A stretch of DNA of 64,000 nucleotides from an uncultured Muribaculaceae bacterium. Lineage in GTDB: Bacteria > Bacteroidota > Bacteroidia > Bacteroidales > Muribaculaceae. The stretch is taken from positions 1-64,000 of the forward strand of contig CAJTJV010000002.1 in the NCBI GenBank assembly GCA_910576775.1, read 5' to 3'. The notes under the pieces were generated by a model that made no database searches, had not been told where the DNA came from, and saw nothing but the letters and a program-made list of their open reading frames with translations. Made by a program: the position numbers and the translations under genes. This document shows positions 33,502 through 43,287 of the stretch, one piece after another (within the stretch, counting starts at the first letter, position 1; every line of letters begins with the position of its first letter).

Positions 33502-36500
33502 ATGAATATATCAAAATTGTGTAAGAGTGCCGCTGCATCGCTGTTAGTGGTTGCTCTGGTGTGTCCGGCTTTTGCCGGAACGGAAACATTGGCGCGTGGC
33601 GTCGTACCCCGGCAAACGTTTGGAAAAGCATCTGAAATTTCGCGGAATATCAATCCTGCTATTGTTGCGAAATCGGTTCGTGGCGGGGTCTTGCGTCAAA
33701 GTCGTCCGGTCTCTCAGCCCTTGTGTCAGCCTGCTTCAATGCGTGTTGCCGACAAATCCGGGCTCCCCGCAATCTATGGCAGCGTTATTGCCGCTAACTC
33801 ATGGCAATCGACCGATAAAGTGGGAATCTATCGTCTGCCGACAAGCGAAGGCGGTAAATTTGAAATGATTGCTGCCGGCCCGGATGCAAATTATGGAGGT
33901 GTGCTTGCCGGAGATACTTATTATTGCACCTCGTCTATGTCGAAATTCGGTATGGAATTCGTAAAGGTAGCTTCATATGATGCCGCTACATGGGAATCGA
34001 AGGTAAACCGCACAGCGAGCGTATCGAACAAGGCTACAGACCTCGCGTATGATCCGGAATCCGGAAAAGTGTATGGTTGCTTTCAGAAAGAGTATGGTAG
34101 CGGTTCGAATTTGGCGACGATGAATCTGTCTACTCTGGGAATCGATGTGATACAATCGACTGACGATAATTGGTGTGCTTTCGCAATTGATACAGACGGT
34201 ACGCTTTATGGTATTGTCAAAGAGGTTTCTGTCAGCGGTTCTACTGCTGTAACCACATCAAGCTCGCTGTATAAAATCAACAAACTTACGGGTGCCAAAA
34301 CTTTAGTGGGCGAAACCGGCTGTCTGCCTTATTACCTTTCATCGGCCTGCATCGACAGCCGTTCGGGACGAATGTTCTGGGCAGTGAGTGCTGCCGATGA
34401 GACAAGTGCGCTTTATGAAGTCGACAAACAGACCGGCCGCGCTTCCTTGATTTGCAATTTCCCGGACGGGGAGGAAGTCACGGGGCTATTTACAATTGCT
34501 CCCGAAGCCGACGATAAAGCTCCGGCTGCTGTCTCCGGTCTGGTCGTCTCTTTCCCCGAAGGAAATCTGACAGGGACAGTGAGCTTTGACGCACCCTTGA
34601 CGTTATTCTCCGGAGTTCAGGCGACAGGAACTTTGTCTTATAGGGTTATGAATGGCACTACCCAGCTTGCAGCCGGTACGACATCTTATGGTGCGCATGT
34701 GGATGTACCTGTCGCGGTCTCCAAAGCCGGTATATATGAATTGAGCGTAATAGTTTCCAATGAATCAGGAGATAGTCCTGCTGCATCAGTATCGTTATTT
34801 ATCGGTAATGGTACTCCTTCGGCACCTGTTGTCACGGCAAGTTACGATGGCAGCAGTTTTACCGTAAACTGGACTCCTGTTACAGAAGCGTCTGATGGCG
34901 GCTATCTGAACCCGGAGGATGTAACATATAAGGTAGTACGTTATCCGGCCGGGGTGGTTGTGGAAACAGCTACTAAAGCAACCTCGGTGATTAATCAGGT
35001 GGATGAACCGGATGCAATCACAAAATACTGGTATGGTGTTACGGCATCATATTCCGGTAAACAGGGAAAAGAAGCTTTGTCGAACACGGTTTTTCTTGGT
35101 TCTTTGAATCCGCCTTTCACCCAGAGCTTTACGGAGGAATCCGGCGTAGAAACCTATCAGATTATCAATGCCAACGGTGATGACAGGACGTGGGAGTATT
35201 ATAACGGTGCAGTACGTGTTCATTACAATAAGACTCTTCCGATGGACGATTGGCTGATTTCTCCTGCCGTAAATCTTGAGAAAGGCAAGTCCTACCGTTT
35301 TGTTATCAAAGTTAAGGCGCAGAGCAGCAGTTATGCAGAAGCTATAGAGGTGAAACTGGGCACTTCTGCAACTGTTGATGGTATGACAGTTACTATTATC
35401 GGCCGCACTGAAATACGGAATACAGCCTTTGAGGAGTTGGTCGGATTTATTGTTCCTGTTGTATCTGGGCGTCATTACATCGGTATACATGCGTGCAGCG
35501 AAGCCAACTCGTATGATTTATATGTGGAAGGATTCAATGTCGAGAGTCCTACGTCGGCTGCTGCACCTTCAGCTCCTGCCGAAATTAAAACAGTTCCGGA
35601 CCCTGACGGTGCATTACGCACAACCATTTATATTACGGCGCCTTCGACAGATTTCAATAATGAACCTCTCGAATCGTTATCGCATCTTGAGTTGAGCCGG
35701 GACGGCAACCTTATAAAGACTTTCCGTCCCATAAACCCCGGCGAGACTGTGAGTTTTGCGGATGAAACCTCCGGTGGAGGCAATCATATTTATACTGCGG
35801 CTGCATATAATGAATTTGGACGTGGAGACGAACGGTCGGTGCAGGCTTTTGTAGGCATCAATATTCCGGCGGCTCCTGCCAAGGCTGATATTGTGGAAAC
35901 TGAAAATGACGGTGAAGTTACTGTTTCATGGCCCGTTGTCAATACCGATTTTGCGGGTAATCCTCTTAATCCCGAACTGGTAAGTTACACTATCTGGCAG
36001 CTCAAGGCAGAAACGCATGTTGTTCTCTATGATAATATCAAGACTACCTCGCATACCTTCCGGGCTGTTACGCCACCGGATCAGACATTCGTACATTATT
36101 TTGTGTCAGCTGAGACAGATGGCGGTATATCGCCTCTGACCGAGACGCCGCTTATTCCTTGCGGACAGCCGTATTCGTTGCCGTTCGAAGAGAAATTCAG
36201 AAACGGCGACACAGAGTCGATAATGGCTATCGGCGATGAAGGAAATGCGCTTTGGAGCCTTATGCAGGACAATAACAATCTCGGTATCACATCGCGTGAC
36301 GGTGATAACGGCTTTCTACTTTCTCGTGGTCGCGTCGCCAGTGATTTCGCTTCGGTGAATACCGCAAAGGTGAAAATCGATGGAGTGGAGAATCCCGGTG
36401 TTTCGTTCTACACATATAATGTGAATATTGACAATACTCCGGATCGTAACATTATAGAAATTCAAGTCGATGACGGCAGCGGTTTCAAAACCATAAAGAG

Positions 36501-38025
36501 CGCCGAGGTATGTTCTCTTGGCGATAATCCTGGCTGGGTTATGATGTCGGCTTCGCTTGCTGATTATGTTGGTAAGACAGTTCTGGTAGGTTTCAAGACT
36601 ACAGTAGTCAATTATTTCGAGACAATCATTGACGATATCCGGATTGCAAGTCTGACAGATTATGATGTAGCTGTGACAGAGTGTCATGCTCCTTCGAGCG
36701 CTCCGTTCAATAAACCATTCTCCGTACAAGCTAAGATTGAAAACCTTGGAATCCTTGCCGCTAAGGATTTCAATGTAAATCTTGTTGGTGATGGTGAGAA
36801 AGTTGCTACGAGAACCGTTTCAAATCTCGCCCCCGGTGAATATGTGAATGTAAGTTTTGAACCTGTATTTACTGCATTGCAGAAAAATGCCGTACAGTAT
36901 ATGGTTGAGATTGATTTTCTTTCTGATGAGGTGATGGCCAATAACCGTTCAGAAATTATGTCGGTGACTCCGGATATTCCAACACTTCCGATTGCCAAGT
37001 CGCTCAAGGCCGTGAAAACCGGAAACAATGTAGTTCTCTCATGGGAGCGTCCTGATATAGAAGGTTACGAGCCAGTATCTGTTACTGAAGATTTTGAAGA
37101 TTGCGAATCCTTTACTACGGGCAGCTTTGGCGGATGGACGACTTACGATGGCGATAAAGCGTCGATCGGTACTATCAGCGATGTTCAGATTCCCAATATT
37201 GCGTATGGTTCTCAGCAGTCATGGTGGGTGATGGATGCAGATTATGAAAAATTCAACAAAAGTTTTCATTCTCATTCAGGTCGGCGCTACCTTGCGCAGA
37301 TGTATGCGATAGCTGCTGACGGTACCGCATATCAGTGTGATGACTGGTTGATTTCACCACGGTTGACGGGTAAGGAGCAGACTGTAAGTTTTTATGCGCG
37401 CAGTTATTCATCTACATATCCTGAAAGTTTCGAGATTATGGTATCGTCGACCGGCAATGATATAAGTGATTTCACTATGCTTGACAATCGTTCCGGTATA
37501 ATGTCGGACTGGACACTCTATTCGTTTACATTGCCGGAAGGAACCGAATATTTTGCTATCCGCTGTGTATCGCTTAATAAGTTCATGATGTTTGTCGATG
37601 ATATAACCTGCATTCCCGCTTCGGCTTCCGAACTTGATATAACGGGCTATAATATCTGGCGAGACAATTCTCTTGTCGGTACTGTACCCTCGTCAGCATT
37701 GAGTTTTTCAGAAGAAATGCCCGAAAATCAGGATCCGGTATATGTTGTGACAACTGTTTACGACAAAGGAGAGTCAGCCCCGACGGAAGAAGTTCATCTT
37801 ACTGCTGCGGGAGTGTCTTCAATTGTTGGCGCGGAGCTTATGATAGGTTCTGAACCGGGATTTGTAACTGTCTCGGGTGCTGAAGGGCTTAATGTGACGG
37901 TCGTGGCGCCGGACGGTAGAATCGTAGCTGATGAGCCGGGTGCTGGATTGAACCGTATCTCTGTGACTCGTGGTATCTATATCGTGGTTGTCGGACAGAC
38001 AACGGCAAAAGTGGTGGTTGAATAA
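33502..38025 (+). CDS. Large secreted adhesin-like protein with MAM-like and fibronectin-like domains
   Basis: The 1507-residue protein has a signal peptide (residues 1-25). A beta-propeller-like region follows (about 75-330; KVGIYRLPTSEGGKFEMIAA). Fibronectin III-like and Ig-like modules alternate with three choice-of-anchor J/cleaved-adhesin-type domains. These are near 535-690, 890-1050 and 1195-1375, and two carry the hallmark DDWLISP (about 581 and 1279). The last 70 residues (SEPGFVTVSGAEGLNVTVVA, then GIYIVVVGQTTAKVVV) resemble a type IX secretion sorting tail. It is probably exported to the surface to bind host or glycan ligands. Binding partner and export route are inference. Confidence 0.8.
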   Translation: MNISKLCKSAAASLLVVALVCPAFAGTETLARGVVPRQTFGKASEISRNINPAIVAKSVRGGVLRQSRPVSQPLCQPASMRVADKSGLPAIYGSVIAANSWQSTDKVGIYRLPTSEGGKFEMIAAGPDANYGGVLAGDTYYCTSSMSKFGMEFVKVASYDAATWESKVNRTASVSNKATDLAYDPESGKVYGCFQKEYGSGSNLATMNLSTLGIDVIQSTDDNWCAFAIDTDGTLYGIVKEVSVSGSTAVTTSSSLYKINKLTGAKTLVGETGCLPYYLSSACIDSRSGRMFWAVSAADETSALYEVDKQTGRASLICNFPDGEEVTGLFTIAPEADDKAPAAVSGLVVSFPEGNLTGTVSFDAPLTLFSGVQATGTLSYRVMNGTTQLAAGTTSYGAHVDVPVAVSKAGIYELSVIVSNESGDSPAASVSLFIGNGTPSAPVVTASYDGSSFTVNWTPVTEASDGGYLNPEDVTYKVVRYPAGVVVETATKATSVINQVDEPDAITKYWYGVTASYSGKQGKEALSNTVFLGSLNPPFTQSFTEESGVETYQIINANGDDRTWEYYNGAVRVHYNKTLPMDDWLISPAVNLEKGKSYRFVIKVKAQSSSYAEAIEVKLGTSATVDGMTVTIIGRTEIRNTAFEELVGFIVPVVSGRHYIGIHACSEANSYDLYVEGFNVESPTSAAAPSAPAEIKTVPDPDGALRTTIYITAPSTDFNNEPLESLSHLELSRDGNLIKTFRPINPGETVSFADETSGGGNHIYTAAAYNEFGRGDERSVQAFVGINIPAAPAKADIVETENDGEVTVSWPVVNTDFAGNPLNPELVSYTIWQLKAETHVVLYDNIKTTSHTFRAVTPPDQTFVHYFVSAETDGGISPLTETPLIPCGQPYSLPFEEKFRNGDTESIMAIGDEGNALWSLMQDNNNLGITSRDGDNGFLLSRGRVASDFASVNTAKVKIDGVENPGVSFYTYNVNIDNTPDRNIIEIQVDDGSGFKTIKSAEVCSLGDNPGWVMMSASLADYVGKTVLVGFKTTVVNYFETIIDDIRIASLTDYDVAVTECHAPSSAPFNKPFSVQAKIENLGILAAKDFNVNLVGDGEKVATRTVSNLAPGEYVNVSFEPVFTALQKNAVQYMVEIDFLSDEVMANNRSEIMSVTPDIPTLPIAKSLKAVKTGNNVVLSWERPDIEGYEPVSVTEDFEDCESFTTGSFGGWTTYDGDKASIGTISDVQIPNIAYGSQQSWWVMDADYEKFNKSFHSHSGRRYLAQMYAIAADGTAYQCDDWLISPRLTGKEQTVSFYARSYSSTYPESFEIMVSSTGNDISDFTMLDNRSGIMSDWTLYSFTLPEGTEYFAIRCVSLNKFMMFVDDITCIPASASELDITGYNIWRDNSLVGTVPSSALSFSEEMPENQDPVYVVTTVYDKGESAPTEEVHLTAAGVSSIVGAELMIGSEPGFVTVSGAEGLNVTVVAPDGRIVADEPGAGLNRISVTRGIYIVVVGQTTAKVVVE

Positions 38026-38049
38026 TATCATTTAATTACTATAGCCCGC

Positions 38050-38082
38050 GGGGCGCCGTGCCGGTACAGGCTACGGCGCCCC
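38050..38082 (+). terminator. Terminator-like hairpin after the adhesin-like gene
   Basis: GGGGCGCCGT (38050-38059) pairs perfectly with ACGGCGCCCC (38073-38082). The stem is very stable but no T-run follows, so termination is likely, not certain. Confidence 0.6.
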
Positions 38083-38141
38083 ATGCAGTTAAATATGGCG
38101 GTTACGGGACATTATTCAACTTTATTTCGTATTTTTGCTCC

Positions 38142-40166
38142 ATGAATATATCCCGCCTTATCAGAGTAGTCCTTGTAGCATTGTTTGCCGGTTCCGTATC
38201 GGTGTCGGCGCAGATAAATGCCGAGCAGGTTTTGCGTATCGGTCAGAATGCGCTTTATTTTGAGGATTACATGCTTTCCATACAGTATTTCAATCAGGCT
38301 ATACAGGCAAAACCATATCAGGCAAAACCTTATCTGATGCGGGCTATTGCCAAACTTAATCTTGATGATTACCGTGGTGCGGAGGCCGATGCCTCGAAAG
38401 CCATAGAGCTTAACCCGTTTCTTCCGGATGCATGGGAGGTGAGGGGAGTGGCCCGTTCGAATAACGGGCGTACCGACCTTGCCATCGGTGACTATACCGA
38501 GGCTCTTAAACTGTTACCTCGTAACCGTTCTCTGCTTCTTAATCGAGCAATAGCTCTGAGCCAGACAGGGAAGGACAGCGAGGCACGCGATGCTTTCAGT
38601 GAGATTATTCATTATTATCCGGGCTACGACCGTGCTTATCTCGGACGGGCGAATACATCGCTTGCTCTTAAAGACACTACTGCGGCTGAAGCTGACATTG
38701 ATACGGCTCTTACCCTTAATTCAAACGAGGCCAATGCTTATATAATGCGTGCCGGTATCGCCGGTGCTCGTGGCCGATATGCGGATGCTCTCGGTGACAT
38801 CGACCGAGCAATACGTTTTCTGCCACGAGAAGCTCCGTTATATATTAACCGTGCTTATTTACGTTATAAACTCGACAGTTACAGCGGGGCAATGGCTGAT
38901 TATGACTACGCCCTTTCTTTGGAGCCTCTTAACCGTACGGCACTCTTCAACCGCGGCTTACTTTTAATGGAGGTGAATGCCAACGATCTTGCACTCGAGG
39001 ATTTCAATAGTGTTCTGCGCCTCGACCCCGATGATGTCCGTGCACTCTACAACCGCTCTGTAGTTCTTGCTAATAAAGGCCTTTATGAAGAAGCTATCAG
39101 TGATATAACCCGTCTGACAGAGGATTATCCGGATTTACCGGAACCATTCTACATGCGTGCCGGTTGGGAACGCCAACTCGGACGTATGGCAGCGGCAGAA
39201 GCTGACTACAAACATGGAGAGGCACTTGCAAAAGCCTTACCTACGGCGGCATCTCAGGCAATGACAGATGCTACAGGTGCCGGTGCTGTTGCCGAATCTG
39301 CCTCTGAGAATGACAAAGAAACGTCTGCCGAAGCGACGCGTCGCCGTTTTGCGTCTCTGCTTACCGTTGACAGAAACACTGACATTACCCCCGATTATAA
39401 CAATTCTGCAATACGCGGACGTGTGCAGGATCGTCGCGTTTCAATTGAGATAGAACCTCCGATGTTGCTTTCTTACTATTCGTCTCCGACAGAATTGCGT
39501 GGCGGAACATGCTATATCCGGGAAGTCGACGATTTGAACGCTACCCGTTCTCTGCGGTTTGTCATAGTCGTTACCAATCATCCGCCGACAATTGACGAGA
39601 ATATGGCAACGCGCCATTTCCAGAGCATAGAATATTATAATTCCTACCTTGCCACACATAAAGCCCGTCCTGTAGATTATATTGGAAGAGCAATGGATCT
39701 GCTAACCGTCCGCGATTACAACAGGGCGCTGCTTGATGCCCGCCGTGCGGTAGAAGCTGCCCCAAATCTGCCGCTACCGTATTTCGTGCGGGCTCAGGCG
39801 TCGTATGGGCTTTATCAGGCTGAGAACGAGAGCGAGAGTGATGCCGCTGCGCGGCGTGCGCGCCGACGTGCACTTCTCGATGATGCTCTTGCTGATTATC
39901 GCAAGGCGCTCGAGCTTTCGCCGCAAAGTCCGGTTACAATGTTCAATATCGGTTGTCTACTTTTCGAACAAGGCGATTATTCTGCTGCCGATAAAGCATT
40001 CACGAATGCCATTAACCTGAAATCAGATTTCGGTGAGGCCTATTATAACAGAGGCTATGTGGCATTGCGGCTCGGACAGAAAGCGAAAGGCATCTCCGAC
40101 CTCAGCAAAGCAGGAGAACTCGGTATAATTGATGCCTATTCGCTTATCAAACGTATTGAACAATAA
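38142..40166 (+). CDS. Exported tetratricopeptide repeat protein
   Basis: I start at the ATG at 38142 (674 residues), where a signal peptide begins (MNISRLIRVVLVALFAGSVS, cleavage after VSA-Q). The frame from 38058 would translate the upstream terminator. At least nine TPR units cover residues 25-370, such as AKPYLMRAIAKLNLDDYRGA and NRTALFNRGLLLMEVNANDL. A low-complexity acidic linker follows (about 380-430), then a non-TPR domain with SSPTELRGGTCYIREVDDLN, and more TPRs to the end. It is a periplasmic or surface scaffold with unknown partners. A TATTTTTG box (38130-38137) lies 4 bases before the ATG, with no clear -33. Confidence 0.85.
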   Translation: MNISRLIRVVLVALFAGSVSVSAQINAEQVLRIGQNALYFEDYMLSIQYFNQAIQAKPYQAKPYLMRAIAKLNLDDYRGAEADASKAIELNPFLPDAWEVRGVARSNNGRTDLAIGDYTEALKLLPRNRSLLLNRAIALSQTGKDSEARDAFSEIIHYYPGYDRAYLGRANTSLALKDTTAAEADIDTALTLNSNEANAYIMRAGIAGARGRYADALGDIDRAIRFLPREAPLYINRAYLRYKLDSYSGAMADYDYALSLEPLNRTALFNRGLLLMEVNANDLALEDFNSVLRLDPDDVRALYNRSVVLANKGLYEEAISDITRLTEDYPDLPEPFYMRAGWERQLGRMAAAEADYKHGEALAKALPTAASQAMTDATGAGAVAESASENDKETSAEATRRRFASLLTVDRNTDITPDYNNSAIRGRVQDRRVSIEIEPPMLLSYYSSPTELRGGTCYIREVDDLNATRSLRFVIVVTNHPPTIDENMATRHFQSIEYYNSYLATHKARPVDYIGRAMDLLTVRDYNRALLDARRAVEAAPNLPLPYFVRAQASYGLYQAENESESDAAARRARRRALLDDALADYRKALELSPQSPVTMFNIGCLLFEQGDYSAADKAFTNAINLKSDFGEAYYNRGYVALRLGQKAKGISDLSKAGELGIIDAYSLIKRIEQ

Positions 40167-40353
40167 GATTGTAAGTGCGTTCTGAACCGGTTTAGTTATT
40201 GAACTGACATTTTGTCTAAAAATACTTAAAATAGGCAGGAAAAAGCTCGTTGGCAGAATAAAATAGTGTATATTTGTCATTAACAATTAAACCGCAGAGC
40301 CTTAGGTTTGTCTTATAATATAAATAACAACAATTCATTAATTCTGTTACACT

Positions 40354-41535
40354 ATGAACAAGGTCACCCTCCGACTAACACTTCTTGCAGCAGCGCTTGT
40401 TTATCTGCCGCAGCTTGCCTCAGCTCAGGGCTACGACGATGACCTCTACTACTCGCCTTCCAAGGCCGCTAAACAAAGCCGTGCGAGGGCAGAGCAGCTG
40501 GCTCGCCAACAGCAGCAGGAATACGAATCACGTCAGAAAACCGATTATCTCGGTTCAGATACATATTTGCCGTCGGCTCAGAAACCTCTCGGTATGGATG
40601 TAGATGCATATAACCGCCGTACCACAGAATCGTCCGCAAACGCCGCAACTCAGGAAGGTACTGATTTCTCGTACACAAGGCGTATAGAACGTTACCATAA
40701 TCCGGAAGTGGTAACCTCGACCGGTGATACGGCACTTATACAGGCTTATTATTCGACGCCCTCCGAACAGGACATTAATGTATATGTAATCAATAATATT
40801 GATCCAGGATATCTTGCATGGAATTACGGTTGGCCTACTTATACATACAATAATCCCTGGTACTGGAACAATTGGTACGGCCCTTATAATCCGTATTTCA
40901 GTTTCTCCTTCGGGTTCTATGATCCTTGGTTCAATTTCGGCTTCGGTTCGCCGTGGTACGGTCCCTCATGGGGCTGGAATTGGGGATGGGGCAATCCGTG
41001 GCGTCCCGGCTGGGGGTGGACATGGAATCCCGGGTGGCATCCGGGCTGGCACCCAGGTCATTTCCCGGGACATCCGGGACATAGTCCTTCGCGTCCTAAT
41101 CACGGATGGGCTTCAGGTGCTTCTACCGGACGTCGTCCTACAGGAGGCAATTATAACGGCGGATACGGTCCCGCCGGCCGCCCCGGAAATATGGGACGTC
41201 CCTCTAACAATGGCAATCACAATTCCTCAACACCCGGTTATCGTCCGTCTAATGGTTCCTCAAATGGAAATTCCCATGGAACTGCACCCTCGAACAATAG
41301 TCGTCGAGGCGGAAACAGCAAGTACGGATCGTCTCACTCGACTCCGTCTAATTCCAACAGCGGTTACCGCGGTACTCCGCGCAATAATGGCAACAGCAGT
41401 CCATCCTATCGCAATAGCGGTTCCGGTAGCGGTTCTTACCGCAACAGCGGCGGTAGCTACGGAAGCGGCCGAAGCGGTGGCAGTTATGGTGGCGGACGCA
41501 GCACCGGTGGGGGAGCTTCACGAGGCCGAAGGTAA
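40354..41535 (+). CDS. Exported Trp/Gly/Pro-rich low-complexity protein
   Basis: The 393-residue protein has a signal peptide (cleavage near ASA-Q, residue 24), then a charged helical section (AKQSRARAEQLARQQQQEYE). An aromatic block (about 145-245; SWGWNWGWGNPWRPGWGWTW) is followed by His/Pro/Gly repeats (WHPGWHPGHFPGHPGHSPSR) and a Ser/Gly/Asn/Arg-rich tail. It is probably an envelope or surface-associated structural protein; I recognise no enzymatic domain. A TATATTTG box at 40269-40276 may be its promoter, with a weak TTG 16 bases upstream. The FadL-like gene follows after 74 bases. Confidence 0.75.
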   Translation: MNKVTLRLTLLAAALVYLPQLASAQGYDDDLYYSPSKAAKQSRARAEQLARQQQQEYESRQKTDYLGSDTYLPSAQKPLGMDVDAYNRRTTESSANAATQEGTDFSYTRRIERYHNPEVVTSTGDTALIQAYYSTPSEQDINVYVINNIDPGYLAWNYGWPTYTYNNPWYWNNWYGPYNPYFSFSFGFYDPWFNFGFGSPWYGPSWGWNWGWGNPWRPGWGWTWNPGWHPGWHPGHFPGHPGHSPSRPNHGWASGASTGRRPTGGNYNGGYGPAGRPGNMGRPSNNGNHNSSTPGYRPSNGSSNGNSHGTAPSNNSRRGGNSKYGSSHSTPSNSNSGYRGTPRNNGNSSPSYRNSGSGSGSYRNSGGSYGSGRSGGSYGGGRSTGGGASRGRR

Positions 41536-41609
41536 TACAAACATTATGACCTGATGGCGTGTTATTACAATATAACATTGTCCCTGTTTCATTTTTCAAC
41601 TGATTTATT

Positions 41610-43208
41610 ATGAAGAAAAGAACCCTTCTGGCGCTTGGCACCGCCGCCGTTTTCGGCGGCAGTGTTTTCGCGCAGACGGCAATCGACGCCTATACAATAA
41701 CTCCTGCCGAATTGCGAGGTTCTGCCCGTTTTATCGGTATGGGTGGTGCTTTTACGTCGCTTGGCAGTGATCTTTCATGTCTCAAACAGAATCCCGCCGG
41801 TATCGGTCTGTACCGTAGCAGTGATATCGGTCTTACTTTTGACATAAGTTTCAGGAATTCCAGCGGCAAGACTAATACCGGTAATTACAAACAGTCGTAC
41901 ACCAAAGCATATTTTGATAATTTCGGATATGTGGGTGTGGCAAGACTCAATTCAGCAATGAGTTTCTTCCAGTGGGGTGTCGGTTATAACCGTCTTGCGT
42001 CCTTCGATCGCCGTACAAAGGGATATGTCAATCCCGCGCAAGGTTCGCTTACAAATTATGTGGCGCGTGCGACGGACGGAGTAGATTCGGAAACCATGCT
42101 TGAAGGTGACGGATACGATCCGTATTTCGATAGTAAGGCAGACTGGCTTTCTATCCTTGCATTTAATTCCTACATGATTAATAACGATCATTCGAATGCC
42201 ACATATTCAGGTCTACGTCAGTCGATAACGACAGGTGATGGATATTTTGAGGTTCAGGAACGCGGATATGTCGACGAATACAACATTGATTTTGCCGGCA
42301 ATGTAAGCGATATATTTTTCTGGGGCCTCGGTGTAGGTATAGTCGACCTCAGTTATACCCGCGAGAGCTATTATAGCGAGAGCATGGAAAGAGCTCTGGT
42401 ATATGATAAAGCCGCGGATGTGCTGACAGACGGTAACGCCGGATACGATTTATTTAATGAGAAATACATATCTGGTACGGGTGCTAATCTGAAATTCGGT
42501 GTTATCGTGCGTCCTATTGAGATGCTACGTGTAGGCCTCGCAGTACATACTCCCACATGGATGCATCTCAACCATAGTGGTGGTGCCAGTACGACATACC
42601 AATATACTCCTAATGGTGGACAGACTGAGTCCGGTGACTATTCGACACCCGGTTATGATTATTCAAGCCGCCTTAATACCCCTTGGAAATTCATGCTCGG
42701 CGCATCTGTTATGCTCGGAAGCAAGGCAATTTTGAGTGCGGATTACGAGCGGGTTGCATATAGCGACATGAAAATAAAGAAGCCGTCCGACGGTTATTTC
42801 GGTAGCGAATATGTCAACGACGAGGGAATTGACAATGATGTTAAGACTCTTTTCCGAGCCTCGAATATCTTCAGAGTAGGACTCGAATACCGCCTTTCAA
42901 GTTCGGTAAGTGCTCGTGTAGGTTATAATTATCAGTCATCGGCAGCTACAAAACGTGCTACTGACGGTATTGCTTACGTTTCCACTGCCGGCACCGACCC
43001 AAGCTATGCGTTCTATAATGATACGAATAATTTCAGTATTGGTCTGGGGTATCGTTACAAAGGCTGGTATATCGATGCCGCATATCAATACACGCATCAG
43101 AGTGGAACATTCCATGCATTTACTTCCGAAGACAACAATATCGCACCTTCTGCCGATTGCAGCTACAACCGTCACAATGTTGTGATTTCAACAGGCATAC
43201 GTTTCTGA
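41610..43208 (+). CDS. FadL/OmpP1-like outer membrane transport protein
   Basis: The 532-residue protein has a signal peptide (cleavage at VFA-Q, residue 22) and a barrel of the OMPP1/FadL/TodX type. The N-terminal hatch region has ARFIGMGGAFTSLGSDLSCL, then KQNPAGIGLYRSSDIGL, the family's NPAG signature. The C terminus ends in a final beta strand RHNVVISTGIRF with terminal Phe, the BamA recognition signal. FadL proteins take up hydrophobic compounds; in Bacteroidetes the same family is often annotated as hemin receptor, which I do not adopt. Confidence 0.85.
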   Translation: MKKRTLLALGTAAVFGGSVFAQTAIDAYTITPAELRGSARFIGMGGAFTSLGSDLSCLKQNPAGIGLYRSSDIGLTFDISFRNSSGKTNTGNYKQSYTKAYFDNFGYVGVARLNSAMSFFQWGVGYNRLASFDRRTKGYVNPAQGSLTNYVARATDGVDSETMLEGDGYDPYFDSKADWLSILAFNSYMINNDHSNATYSGLRQSITTGDGYFEVQERGYVDEYNIDFAGNVSDIFFWGLGVGIVDLSYTRESYYSESMERALVYDKAADVLTDGNAGYDLFNEKYISGTGANLKFGVIVRPIEMLRVGLAVHTPTWMHLNHSGGASTTYQYTPNGGQTESGDYSTPGYDYSSRLNTPWKFMLGASVMLGSKAILSADYERVAYSDMKIKKPSDGYFGSEYVNDEGIDNDVKTLFRASNIFRVGLEYRLSSSVSARVGYNYQSSAATKRATDGIAYVSTAGTDPSYAFYNDTNNFSIGLGYRYKGWYIDAAYQYTHQSGTFHAFTSEDNNIAPSADCSYNRHNVVISTGIRF

Positions 43209-43235
43209 ACTAATAACTCGACAATATATCGAAGT

Positions 43236-43267
43236 CCGGGAAAATCCATCGTGCAGGAGGTTCCCGG
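43236..43267 (+). terminator. Terminator-like hairpin after the FadL-like gene
   Basis: CCGGGAA (43236-43242) pairs with TTCCCGG (43261-43267); an outer GAAG/CTTC adds four pairs past a bulge. No T-run follows. Confidence 0.5.
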
Positions 43268-43287
43268 CTTCGTTATGAAAAACCTTC

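Noticed and set aside
38050..38082. Riboswitch upstream of the TPR gene
   Set aside because: There is only one simple GC-rich hairpin directly after the adhesin stop and no conserved junction, so terminator function is sufficient.
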